A DNA stretch of 64,000 nt from Glandiceps talaboti (taxonomy: Eukaryota > Hemichordata > Enteropneusta > Spengelidae), in contig NC_135553.1 in NCBI RefSeq assembly GCF_964340395.1, positions 22,783,449-22,847,448 of the forward strand, read 5' to 3'. The notes beneath the pieces are model-generated. The model was not told where the DNA came from. It searched no databases and was given only the letters and a program-made list of their open reading frames with translations. Shown here in pieces: positions 46,574 through 56,530 of this stretch. Positions within the stretch are counted from its first letter, which is position 1. Each line of letters starts with the position of its first letter. Both the position numbers and the translations under genes were made by a program.

Positions 46574-48271
46574 CTTTATTCGTCATGTCGATCATGAAAT
46601 TTTCGTTGACAGAAAATAGACAAACTACATATCCACACAGTTTACATTAACTTAAATACATAATCCATGAAAAGTAAAGTTAGGATTACAATACATATAA
46701 ATACATACATACAGACAGTAGCGGTTACATGTTATTTATGAGATGAATAGATCTTGGAACAAAGCTATACTTAAATCTGTTTGTACGTGCACGTGGTACT
46801 CTGAGGCGACGACCACTTGGTAGATATTCATATTCTGTATGTAGTGGATGTGTTGAATCTTTGATAATTTTTGTAGCAGTCTTAAACGATTTGAGTTTAT
46901 ACAATGTAGAGTTATCAGATAGTTCGTAGAATTCATTACTAACTAATTTTCTGCATATGTTCCTAGGACGGTTAAGATCGTGTTTAAGATAGGTAGGCAG
47001 CATATCATAGAATGCAATGTTCGCATAACTGAGGACTGTATAAATAGTTGAATTGTAGAACAAAGAAATGACATTCGAGCTAACATTTAATTTCCTCATG
47101 GACCTTGCAAAATACAACCTTTTATATGCTTTTTTGAGCTGATTGTCCACATGTTGAGCAAAGGACAATTTATCATCAACCATACAGCCAAGATATCTAT
47201 ATACTGATGTTCTTTCGACTTGCATATTGTTAATTTCAACAGGTTGTTTTTCTGCTTTATTCCGTCGGAAGTCAAAAATTAATTCTTTTGTTTTTGGCAC
47301 ATTAAGATCAAGGTAGTTATCTTTACACCAGGTGTTGACAAACTCGATACACTCCACATACTCACTGTCATCATCATTTGATATAAATCCGACAACAGCT
47401 GTATCATCTGCATATTTCTCAATCATCGCGCTATTAGTGTCCCATGCCAAATCATTTGTGTAAAGTACAAAAAGAACTGGTGACAGCACACAGCCCTGTG
47501 GTGCACCTGTATTAACTGTTATTATGTCGGATACACCATACTTAGTGCGGACATATTGTGATCTTTCGGTGAGGTAATCTAAGATCCATAATTTCAAGTA
47601 TGCCGGTACATTGAGTGCATTCAGTTTATTAAGCATTAGATGTGGCTGAATAGTGTTGAATGCTGAGGAATAATCGATAAATAGAACTCTAGCTGTATCC
47701 GATGACTTGGCGTCTAGATGCTTAGTAAGACGATGTATTAAAGTACAAATTGCGTCATCAGTTGAACGTCCAAGTATGTATGCGAATTGCAAAGGATCAA
47801 AATTATCCTTTACATGTGGCATTAATAATGCTAAACCAACTCGTTCAAGACATTTAGACAGAATAGATGTGAGGGTTACAGGTCTAAGGTCATTGATAAC
47901 CTGTGGTAGATCTTTCTTTGGAACAGGTACTATCTCACCAATCTTCCAAGATGATGGATATGTGCATGTTGACAACGATAGCTCAAATATATAATGGATT
48001 ATATAAAATAAACTATCCTTACACTGTTTTAAGAGATGTCCACTTAGTTTGTCTGGACCTGGTGCTTTGTTCACCTTAATTCCTTTGAGCACTTTACGAA
48101 CATGTTCTTCGGGTAGCACGAAAGCCTCTTCATCTACAGTCCCTACTAATTGTTCCTTGATGTAGTTCTGCTCATTTCGAAAATCAGAATCACATTTTGC
48201 TTTCCAGATTATATCATTCAACAGGGTTTGTTTCTCGTGATAATTATCTTTACCATATGACTTATGTTTAT

Positions 48272-48276
<5 letters not shown>
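46558..48276 (-). mobile_element. 5'-truncated non-LTR retrotransposon (Rex1/L2/CR1-like)
   Basis: The minus-strand copy ends with aataaagttattattatta, a tail of short repeats rather than poly-A, as in L2/CR1-type LINEs. The 5' end stops at (TA)n without an endonuclease domain. The element lies within a TA microsatellite, and its RT frame is unbroken, so insertion was probably fairly recent. Confidence 0.8.
46725..48221 (-). CDS. LINE reverse transcriptase (498-residue open frame)
   Basis: RNA-dependent DNA polymerase for target-primed integration. Motifs in order: NKAPGPDKLSGHLLKQC (51-67), IVPVPKKD (97-104), LRPVTLTSILSKCLER (112-127), catalytic FIDYSSAFNT (181-190), GAPQGCVLSP (239-248), YADDT (270-274), and YLGCMVDDKLSFAQHVDNQL after it. 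A C-terminal thumb and tail run to the stop. All catalytic Asp residues are present. The first Met is only the start of the open part: the frame lacks the apurinic endonuclease that precedes RT in this class, so the polypeptide is a 5'-truncated ORF2. Confidence 0.88.
   Translation of the reverse strand: MNDIIWKAKCDSDFRNEQNYIKEQLVGTVDEEAFVLPEEHVRKVLKGIKVNKAPGPDKLSGHLLKQCKDSLFYIIHYIFELSLSTCTYPSSWKIGEIVPVPKKDLPQVINDLRPVTLTSILSKCLERVGLALLMPHVKDNFDPLQFAYILGRSTDDAICTLIHRLTKHLDAKSSDTARVLFIDYSSAFNTIQPHLMLNKLNALNVPAYLKLWILDYLTERSQYVRTKYGVSDIITVNTGAPQGCVLSPVLFVLYTNDLAWDTNSAMIEKYADDTAVVGFISNDDDSEYVECIEFVNTWCKDNYLDLNVPKTKELIFDFRRNKAEKQPVEINNMQVERTSVYRYLGCMVDDKLSFAQHVDNQLKKAYKRLYFARSMRKLNVSSNVISLFYNSTIYTVLSYANIAFYDMLPTYLKHDLNRPRNICRKLVSNEFYELSDNSTLYKLKSFKTATKIIKDSTHPLHTEYEYLPSGRRLRVPRARTNRFKYSFVPRSIHLINNM

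Positions 48277-48362
<86 letters not shown>
48277..48362. repeat. (TA)n microsatellite
   Basis: About 43 TA units between the LINE 5' end and the right inverted-repeat unit. Confidence 0.9.
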
Positions 48363-48364
<2 letters not shown>

Positions 48365-48417
48365 CTCGGTGAGTGTCAATCTGCTAAGACAGTGCTCTAT
48401 ACCGCAGTGGCAGAGCG
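48363..48417 (-). repeat. Right 55-bp inverted-repeat unit
   Basis: Mirror of 46,436-46,490. It directly adjoins the 3' end of Penelope-like copy A at about 48,420. Its gcagtggcagagcgc part looks a little like a tRNA D-arm, but no full tRNA fold is visible. Confidence 0.85.
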
Positions 48418-48450
48418 CAATAGTTTTGGTAGTACTGGAACTCTTTCTTG

Positions 48451-48493
48451 GTTGTAACTCAGAGTTTCACGCATTGCGCGATCATCAGACAAC
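48451..48493 (-). ncRNA. Type I hammerhead ribozyme in Penelope-like copy A
   Basis: Read on the minus strand: stem I strand GUUGU (48,489-48,493), core CUGAUGA (48,482-48,488), short stem II, GAAA, stem III of about 3 bp with a tiny loop, then GUU and stem I partner ACAAC (48,451-48,455). Predicted self-cleavage is between 48,456 and 48,455. Stem II is a CGC/GCG stem with a U-U pair next to the core, which is weak but not unusual for short retrotransposon hammerheads. Such motifs are known in Penelope-like elements. Confidence 0.85.
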
Positions 48494-48680
48494 TGCTGGT
48501 TTCTACTCTCTGAGTGTGTGTTTATATAGAGTGCAGACAATAGAAATATCATCACTATTGTCTTTGTTGATGGGTTGGTATTGTGTGTGTTGAGGTGTTG
48601 GTTGTTATTGTGTGGACAAGTAGGTGTTGGCGGGTTGTTACATGTTGGGCTTTGATGTTCCGTTAGTTAATGGGTTTAGT

Positions 48681-50440
48681 TTAGGTGATAGATGCTCTAT
48701 TGAAGTTGGACAAATAAAACTTATTCACGTGTCGGCATTTGGATATCAACTCAGTTCTTTTGTTTAGTGTGGAGTTTTTGTCTGCTTTAATGATGGTTAG
48801 TTTTTCGGTTAAACATAGGTTGCATCGTTTTGTTTTATTGATGTATGCTTGGGCTGTCTTGCTGATGGACCAGGATATGGAAAAGGGCTCGTTGTTTCTT
48901 TTCAGTTTCCAAATGTATTTTTGATAGTTCTGTGCTGTTTTCGTGTTTTTCATGTTTGAATGACTGTTTGTGGTTGGCGTATTTCTGTTTGAAGTTGTTC
49001 TCTGTTAGATCGATATATACTTTTGTTTGTTTTTTTTCCGTGGACGGTGGCTTGGTATACGATATTTTCCGTTTGGCATTCGCCGTTCAAAGGGCAGGTG
49101 TCTTTCTGTCTGCAATTGCATGGTTTTTGAGTGGGTTTGGTTTCGTTGTTGGAGATGGTGGCGTTGTGCGCTTTGATTATGGTAGCCATGTTTGGCATGC
49201 AGCTATAACTGACTTTGACATTGTTTCTGTTGAATATTTTGTGTAACTTGGAGTCTGCTAGGAAATGTTTTGCGATTAGGTTGAGGAATCGTTTGCCTAC
49301 ATTGGTGGCTACGTTTTTGCTGTATGGTCGGTTGAACCAGATGGTGTTTCTATTTCTGTTTTTCTTGTTTTTCTGTGGCGGGGCGACGTACGTGATGTTC
49401 TCTTTGTAGCCGCTGGTGTTTAGTGCATTTTGGTATAGTGGGGCTGCCTGGTTGAAGATGTGTTCGTCGGATGATATGTCGGAAATTCTACGGCCGATGG
49501 CTGACGATATATTCTTGATGATGCTGGGTGGGTGGTTAGACTGCGTGTGTATGTACATGGGGTTTTCGTTGGGTTTTCTGTATGCGTAATATTTACCGTT
49601 GTTGTGGTTGAGCGTTATGTCTAGAAAGTTGACGGTTTTCAGATTGGTGAGTATGGTTATTTTTAACCCCATGGCTTTGAAGGTTTTAGTTATGTCTTTT
49701 CTGATACACTTCCGGTGATGTTCTTGAAGGCGGCGAGTCCGTCGTCCCTATAGAGACCTATGTTTTCTTTACCGTATTTTTTGGCTAATTTGTGTAGCAT
49801 GAATATTCCGACCAGTTCGCATATTTCGGCCCCGTCGTTGCTTCCCATTGTGACGTCAAATGACCCATTACCATTCTTTTTTATCCATGGTTTCGTTTTA
49901 TCAAAGAGGAGAGATTTCCGTGCGTGCACGATAATTTGTTTGTCTTCATCTGATATGGTGGTGTATTGGCCGGCAAATTTGAGGGATTCTAATAACAATT
50001 TTTCGGTTATGGATGGGTAGAAGTCGCATATGTCGAAGCAGGCGAAAGTGTGTTTGTTTTGTCCTCTAAGTTCTTGAACCAATCGATGACTGACATAGAA
50101 TTTTTCCATTGGTTGACGGCGACTATTGGTCTTATGTTTTGGAGGATGGTGTCAAGTATTTTTTTGCTAACAATGCCTATTTCGCTTTTTGCAGGGTTGA
50201 TCAGTCTGCAAGGTAAACTGTGTTCGAAATTGTCTTTATGGTCCTTTAACGTTATAAAAGCTTCTTTCTTGGCGAGTATTTCAGTCCTATCATCTAAATT
50301 GAGTTTTTGTGCTATACTTTTTGCTTCTGCATTAATACTGTTGTAGGCTCTATCGCTGGCGGGTTTGTAGTGTTTGGTTATATTATCTCTAAGGAGTTTG
50401 TTGTATTGGTCTTTTTGAAGGAGGTACAGGTTTCTGGTTT
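48681..50440 (-). pseudogene. Penelope-like RT with GIY-YIG-type endonuclease, frameshifted
   Basis: The frames join co-linearly: LYLLQKDQYNKLLRDNITK (50.4 kb), WKNSMSVIDWFKN (50.08 kb), a shift, then FDICDFYPSI (RT motif A), GAEICELVGIFMLHKL and LYRDDGLAAFKN (motif C) at 49.7-50.06 kb. After a shift near 49,700 come MGLKITILTNLKTVNFLDIT, CMPNMATIIKAHN and CNCRQKDTCPLNGEC. After another shift at a T-run (about 49,030) come YIDLTENNFKQKYANH and KRCNLCLTEKL, ending SKCRHVNKF. YIG is YID here. Catalytic Asp residues of RT remain, but at least three frameshifts prevent translation. Confidence 0.85.
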
Positions 50441-50598
50441 AGCATATGCTAAAACTCATAGAAGACATCAAATTCCGTAAAATCAACGACCCGTTCCAAA
50501 CCACACTTAGAAACGATGTTAGAAAAATCAAAAACTCCCGCGAAATGATCATCCCAGCCGATAAAACCAGAAACCTGTACCTCTTTCAAAAAGACCAA
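50406..50598. repeat. Inverted joint in Penelope-like copy A
   Basis: The 35-bp stretch at 50,406-50,440 is repeated in inverted form at 50,563-50,598 with small differences. Between them the plus-strand frame reads LIEDIKFRKINDPFQTTLRN and MIIPADKTRNLYLF, the N-terminal part that should precede the RT. The joint at 50,438-50,453 is the exact palindrome tttagcatatgctaaa. Confidence 0.8.
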
Positions 50599-50599
50599 C

Positions 50600-51278
50600 G
50601 GATATAAACACATTGTTAAGGCAACCGAAGGTCGCTAGTTGGGAGGGGGGGGGGGGTTGTTAGTCCAAAATTACAGCTGAGCAAAAGTTTTACACAATTC
50701 CTTTGAACTAACATTTACATGTTGTGGGCTAGCTGGGCAATGTATGCAGGCATGGTAAACTATTCAATAACCCATTACCTCTAGGATATGCATACATGGT
50801 TGGAATGTTAGTATATGTACTTACTGAGGATTTATATACTACTCAGTGTTTGCACATTGTATTCGTTTTTCATTCCTATGCATATCTGCTGTTTGCTAAT
50901 ACTATTAATGTGATCCCAATACACTGTCTATGTTGCATTTTAAATCACATTGCAATCTTTGGTAAAGTGTTCAGAATGATCATACCTCTTTGTACTACTG
51001 TAAGTTTTATATATTTCTCACAAAAGGCAACTAAGCTTGGAACATTTCCCATGAATGATGCCAAAAGAAAGATTCTTATAGTTGAATGTTTGTTTCAGTT
51101 ACTCAGTAGGGTGATATGTCACCAGGATTTATGCTCAGTACTGATGGGAATATCACTGCTGTATTGGCTTTATGATAATTATGTGTTAGATGAGTGCATA
51201 GACATTGTCATTCACATATTACAGTGGTTATTTTTACAAGCCCCTTCTCAAGCTTAATATGCATGAAAAAAATAAGCC

Positions 51279-51280
<2 letters not shown>
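50600..51280. other. No gene recognised
   Basis: A G-run lies at 50,644-50,655. The open frame at 50,796-51,257 is hydrophobic, has no motif, and is probably non-coding. Confidence 0.5.

Positions 51281-51359
<79 letters not shown>
51281..51359. repeat. (TA)n microsatellite
   Basis: About 40 TA units directly before the first recognisable exon of the Kolobok-like remnant. Confidence 0.9.
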
Positions 51360-51362
<3 letters not shown>

Positions 51363-51384
51363 TCACAGTTTTATCTTTTCCAAG

Positions 51385-54300
51385 ACTTAATGATGTTACT
51401 ATAGATATTACACTTGAAGAATTCACGGATGAAGAAGATGATGATGAAGATGATTCAGACTATGAACCTAGTTTTGATATAACCATTAGGTGGGTAAACA
51501 AGATGTCATGAGTCAATCCATGTTGTTGTTTTATCGCAAATGTGTAAAACAATGTACATCCTCCCTCTGTCCCAGTCTTATTAATAACATTGAAATGATC
51601 TCAATTAGGGTACTTACAATTCATTATAGTTAATTGCTTTATAAATATAACTGCAATTTTCTAAAGTAACACTGATATTTTGTTCCCATTCTCAGTCACA
51701 GTACATTAGCATGATACAGCAGACCAGGTGGTTATCTTGTACGTTTACCAAAATGAAACGATAAAAGGTATATTTACATGTAAAGTAAACATATTCTGTA
51801 CAAAAACAATTCAATTTAGTACATTTCAGGTATAAGACATACTTTAAATTTTGAATTGATGATTTCAAGACAATATATTGAGAAAAACTATAATAAGTCT
51901 GAGGAAAACAAAAGTTAAAGTATATTTATTTTGTACTTATTATACTGCATTTTAGTAAGGATTGGACATTTATTTTCAGGCCTGAAGTTTTTTATTTTGA
52001 AAACATGCCAATTGAAACAGATGGTAGTTTGGATGAAGACAATGAAGACATAGAGGATGAAGGCATAGAGAGTGAAGATGAGGAAGACATGGATATACCC
52101 GAGGATGTTTGTGAAGGAGTAAACAGAATTCGGTCAGATGAACATGTAAAAAGGTTACTGGATGATGGTGTCTACCTTGTTTTCATGAAGCAGATAGTTG
52201 CCTTGTCCAAAACGAACGTCGCCAACATTTGTAGTACTAAAGACTGCAAGGCTGTAGTGCAGCTTATAACAGAATCTGTAGGATCGGCTGTGTATTTGAA
52301 ATGGGTAGGTTGATGTCATTGAGTCGCAATATGCATCAGAGTTAATTTATTTTTTGAAAGTAGAAGTTTTTTTACTGTAAATTAACTATTGTCACAATGT
52401 ATCTTTTTCATCCTCACGGTGAATTATAATTCAGATTGGCTGGGAATTATTTTATAACCTTATGTCACCATAATAAAAGAATACACTACTACTATGCTAG
52501 GTAGTGTGCATTTGTAGATTCATACATGTCATATTTTATCAAACAATATTTGCATACATTATGTGATTGACTGCTGAAATTGAGAGACTAAAGTACTTTA
52601 TGTAGTAGCTACTGTATACTCTTTCTGTACCAGAGACCTAGTTTCTTTATTTCTTGTTGATAATATAAAAAACATTAGTTTTAATGAAGTACAATATATA
52701 ATGTTAGAAGTACTATTTTGCTTTGTAGGTATGTCTTTCAGGCCATATCTGCCACATGTGGTGCTCCCAACCAGTATTGAATAGAAGACTCCATAGTGGT
52801 GACCTCTTGACATCAGCTACAATATTAATGTCAGGGAATAACTATGGTTAGATTGCTCTGTTTGCAAACATGTTAAATTTGAAAGTTGTGTCAGCATCTA
52901 CCTTCCATAGAATTCAGAAACACTACTTGGTCCCCTATGTGGATGAGTATTGGCTACAACACCAAGAAGACATCCTAAGTAAATACAAAGATAAGAGCAT
53001 TGTAGTACTTGGTAAGTTGTTTGTACCTAAAGTAATGTTATTTTTAGCACAACTGAACTGAGGTTCAGTAGTTCTATAGGGATCGCCCGGCGTCTGTCTG
53101 TGTGGATGTGTGTGTGTGTAAACAACTTAAAGTCAAAAACCGCTGAACCGATTGCCATGATGTTTGGTGGGTCCATTACCTTGGGTGTCTAGTTGGGAAA
53201 TTGTTCAAATCAAAATGATTACAGGTGTGTGATGTTGGGTCATAAAATGTGATTTTTGGTCAAAAACTTATATCTCAAAAAGTACTTGGTCACCTAGTCT
53301 AAAGCTACTCTAAATATTCTTCAAAATATTTTGACAAAATTGGCCATAGCGACCATGACCACGCCCTTAGCAACAACCAAATGGCAGTATATTTTGGTCA
53401 AATAACATCATCTGATAGGCAAATGAGTAAACATTCAAAAAATGTATCCAAATGTGCCTAGCAACAAGACCACGCCCATAGCAACAGCCAAATGATCACA
53501 TATATTGCAAAGATAACGGGAATTAATAGACAATTAAATAAACATTCAAAAAATGTATGTAAATATGTCTAGCAACAAGACCACACCCATAGCAACAGCC
53601 TAATGATCACGTATATTGCAAAGATAATATCAGGAATTCATACACAAGTGAACAAAAACATACAAAAATGTATGCAAATATATCTAACAACATGACCACG
53701 TCCATAGCAACAGCCAAATGATAGCATATATCGTAAAGATAGCAACATGGTTGGATAGGCAACTGGATAGTCATTCAAAAAATGAACACTTATTGTTAGC
53801 ATGGACTACCAGATGGATCAACATTTTAAAAATCTGTACAGTTGTGCTACAATGCCATTGGCGGTATTTTTATATACTTTTATCAGTGGTGCTTCAATAC
53901 AATATGTGACTGATGTGTTACATGTATGTGCTTCTTACTTTGCAGGTGATGGGAGAATGGACTCACCAGGTTTTTGTGCACAGTATTGCTCATACACTTG
54001 TATGGAAAATGAGTCAAAGACATTCTTTCCATTGTAACAATGGACAAAAGGGAAACTGACAGAAAATCTACCAATCTTGAGAAGGCCTGTTTTGAAAAGA
54101 GTATAACAGAGTTGCGAGGAAAGGGTTTAGGTTTATCATTCAAATATTCTAAAGAGCATCAAGGCTGAAGTTTTTCCATGCCATATCATCATGTAGATTA
54201 TTATCAACTGTAGAGAAAGTTATGACTTTTCCCCACCTTGTTATGAAGTGGAGTCAAAATGGATTTTATACCTTTGTTAAAAACTGTTTTCTTGAGGGAG

Positions 54301-54747
54301 TGATACAGCAAACTATTCTGTCATATGCGAAGATAAGACTCGCATATGTTGTTACAACAGCCATAATTGCTACATCATATAACTAATTCCTTGCAAACTT
54401 TTGAAAAATCATTTTTTATTGCTGAAGATTGTATGGACTCTCTTTTATATGTTGTAAAACAGTACAGTTATTGTAGTCAGGATAAATGTTCAATGGTCTT
54501 TATCATACCACTACTCTTCTATTAGTTGATACACAAAAAGAAAACACTGCTGATGTTATAAATCAGATTATTAAAAATGCCTACTGAAATAATGTTGGCT
54601 GAATGCATATTTGGCTCTAGAGTATGCAACAAATAAAGTTATGAAAAAATAATCCAATATTTTTATACAGAGAAGAACTACCAAGATATTGTGCATTTCC
54701 TTGATATATGGCATGCAGCCAAGAATTTGGGCAAGAAAATAATTAAG
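51385..54747 (+). pseudogene. Kolobok-like DDE transposase remnant, spliced and broken
   Basis: Candidate exons: 51,385-51,489 (acidic), 51,980-52,304, 52,729-53,011, 53,946 to about 54,170, and 54,671-54,747, with GT-AG junctions in matching phase between the first four. They encode LKW/VCLSGHICHMWCSQPVLN, HSGDLLTSATILMSGNNYG, STFHRIQKHYLVPYVDEYW, then GDGRMDSPGFCAQYCSYTCM (first catalytic Asp region, split by an intron), SIVTMDKRETDRKSTNLEKA, and DIWHAAKNLGKKI. This order matches the Kolobok-type transposases I recall. A TAG at 52,849-52,851, a frameshift near 54,025, and the lack of a visible VTD-type second Asp show that it is inactive. TTAA-flanked MITEs elsewhere in the window may be related. 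Confidence 0.72.
53430..53770 (+). repeat. Three tandem units of about 115 bp in the Kolobok-like intron
   Basis: Each unit carries tagcaacaagaccacgcccatagcaacagcc or a close form, aatgatcac, atattgcaaagata, then a cattcaaaaaatgtatg-like block. The intron also holds an A/G-poor block near 53,090-53,300 of the type found with (TG)n elsewhere. Confidence 0.7.
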
Positions 54748-54759
54748 GTAATTATAAAT

Positions 54760-55630
54760 ACATTGAAATTGATGCAAACTTTTGAAGCATTGTATTGTGT
54801 TAGAGATAATACATTTCCTTCTTATGCAATAAATAATTTCAAGAGCACAAATAAAGTTGTAAATTGTGTTATCGTGCATGTATATGCAAGAATGTAAACG
54901 CACCAGTATGTTTGTGAAAATTGTTGTTTGGGGCAAACCGATCAATACAATACAAATCTAGAGTGTGGCAAATCAAGATATGTTCCTTCTTGAAGTCAGT
55001 GATGTTTTTTCTCCTTTATTTTCATGAGCATGATATATACAAATAAAAGCAGGACACCATCCTGGCATTTACTTAGCATAAAAACTCTATTATTCTTATT
55101 CAGTTGACTAGTATGTGCTACTTTTATGGCAAGTTGTGGATGTAGTTTACATTGATTTCAATTACTTCTTAGTCTCTATAAACAAAACTGTTTATAAGTG
55201 GCAAACAAAATGTTTTTGCTATTCCTCTGAAAAGGTCATACTTTTGTATTTTACAGGCTGGTCAAAACAAAGAATGCAAATCATTATTGAAATGGGGTAG
55301 ACACATTGTTAACCACTTCTGGTATTGTTGTAAAAAGGCTTCAACTTATGAAGTATTTTTGGTAATTATAATGTATTTTCAATTGACAGAATAATGCATT
55401 CATTTCTTTAAACAATATTAGCAAATGTTTGAATTTAATGTAACTGCTCCCTAAGTGTAACCACACTGTAGTATTGTCTTTATTAATATAGTAGTAGAAG
55501 GATTTACACACAAGTTTGGAGTAGATGTGACACACAATATCATTATGTACATTGCATTTCACTTATCAGTATAGGTCAGTAATTAAGGAACCAATAAGAA
55601 TCATGGTTTAGAATGAGAGTGTTTTTGTCC
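54760..55630. other. No feature recognised
   Basis: AT-rich DNA following the transposase remnant. Short frames have no motif. Confidence 0.5.
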
Positions 55631-55637
55631 AAACATA

Positions 55638-55823
55638 GCAACTGGGGATGACTCTCCTCACCCCAGCTCCAAGGCGACCATGTTGTCACATGACAAACTG
55701 TCTGTAGGCAGCATGACGATTTGCTTTTGGTAGGTCGTCATCGTCTGGATATACCAGGATATCCCGTCGGTATATTCTTGCTAGGGCTAGTACAGCCTCG
55801 TTCAAAATAAGTACTGTGAACTC
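55638..55823 (-). pseudogene. P2X7-like C-terminal (ballast) domain fragment with in-frame TGA
   Basis: After a minus-strand acceptor (ttccttcaccag|) one frame reads EFTVLILNEAVLALARIYRR, then ANRHAAYRQFVM, a stop, then QHGRLGAGVRRVIPSC. The AYRQF-x-x-W-x-x-G-x-LG-x-G-x-R-x-VIPSC pattern is that of the P2X7 cytosolic ballast domain, which binds zinc and guanine nucleotide in P2X7 and also occurs in other proteins. The TGA at 55,686-55,688 sits where the conserved Trp (TGG) should be, a single G-to-A change. No channel part or upstream exon was found. It may be an exon of a broken multi-copy gene. Confidence 0.6.
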
Positions 55824-56075
55824 CTGGTGAAGGAACAGAAATATATATTTTATATTTATAGTGTTTGAATATAGACTTCAGGCCAACTGATAGTTTTCAA
55901 GCTACACTGAAATGTGTGTTGTTTGTGAGAAAATAAAAATAACTTTTTTTCACCATGGTTCACGGTAATTTGAAAACACAGTGTGTGTGGACTATCATAA
56001 ATTATCTACATCAGTTTAAACATTCTCATATTGTGTTATCTAGAGTGCCTTAGTTCCCGTTGCAGCTAATATACC

Positions 56076-56477
56076 TTTAACCGAAAAACTAACCATCATT
56101 AAAGCAGACAAAAACTCCACACTAAACAAAAGAACTGAGTTGATATCCAAATGCCGACACGAGAATAAGTTTTATTTGTCCAACTTCAATAGAGCATCTA
56201 TCACCTAAACTAAACCCGTTAACTAACGGAACATCAAAGCCCAACATGTAACAACCCGCCAACACCTACTTGTCCGCACCCAATAACTCACACAATAACA
56301 ACCAACACCTCAACACACACAACACCAACCCACCAACACAGACAATAGTGATGATATTTCTATTGTCTGCACTCTATATAAACACACACCCAGAGAGTAG
56401 AAACCAGCAGTTGTCTGATGATCGCGCAATGCGTGAAACTCCGAGTTACAACCAAGAAAGAGTTCCAGTACTACCAA

Positions 56478-56482
<5 letters not shown>
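56076..56482 (+). mobile_element. Penelope-like element, copy B (5'-truncated)
   Basis: The plus-strand copy starts inside the C-terminal coding part (TEKLTIIKADKNSTLNKRTE, then LISKCRH and NFNRASIT with stop) and continues through the whole 3' UTR to ccaaaacta. It is nearly identical to copy A over about 400 bp, with scattered C/T differences, and is truncated at about 56,076. It ends in (TA)n, which may be the target. Confidence 0.88.
56410..56452 (+). ncRNA. Type I hammerhead ribozyme in Penelope-like copy B
   Basis: GUUGU at 56,410-56,414, CUGAUGA at 56,415-56,421, stem II, GAAA at 56,435-56,438, GUU at 56,445-56,447 and ACAAC at 56,448-56,452. The predicted cut is after 56,447. The only difference from copy A in this segment is one base in the tiny stem III loop, so both core and stems are kept. 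Confidence 0.87.

Positions 56483-56528
<46 letters not shown>
56481..56528. repeat. (TA)n microsatellite
   Basis: About 24 TA units at the 3' end of Penelope-like copy B. Confidence 0.9.

Positions 56529-56530
<2 letters not shown>

Larger units (their letters stand above)
48420..50598 (-). mobile_element. Penelope-like element, copy A
   Basis: Minus-strand element with, in order, an N-terminal segment, reverse transcriptase, linker, zinc-binding CNCRQKDTCPLNGEC, GIY-YIG-type C-terminal domain, 3' UTR and a hammerhead ribozyme. The outermost N-terminal part (50,451-50,598) is inverted relative to the rest, with a palindromic joint at 50,438-50,453. The 3' end is ccaaaactat, shared with copy B. 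This architecture is that of Penelope-like elements with an endonuclease. Confidence 0.88.

Noticed and set aside
46090-46650. Tyr/Ile/His-rich frames on both strands
   Set aside because: They are translations of (ATGT)n and (TA)n; only the part beyond the repeat on the minus strand belongs to the recombinase remnant.
48363-48417. tRNA gene or tRNA-derived SINE in the 55-bp unit
   Set aside because: Only a D-arm-like string is visible; no anticodon arm, T-arm or B-box consensus follows.
50796-51257. 153-residue hydrophobic plus-strand frame
   Set aside because: It could suggest membrane segments, but the T-rich sequence explains the composition and no family pattern is present.
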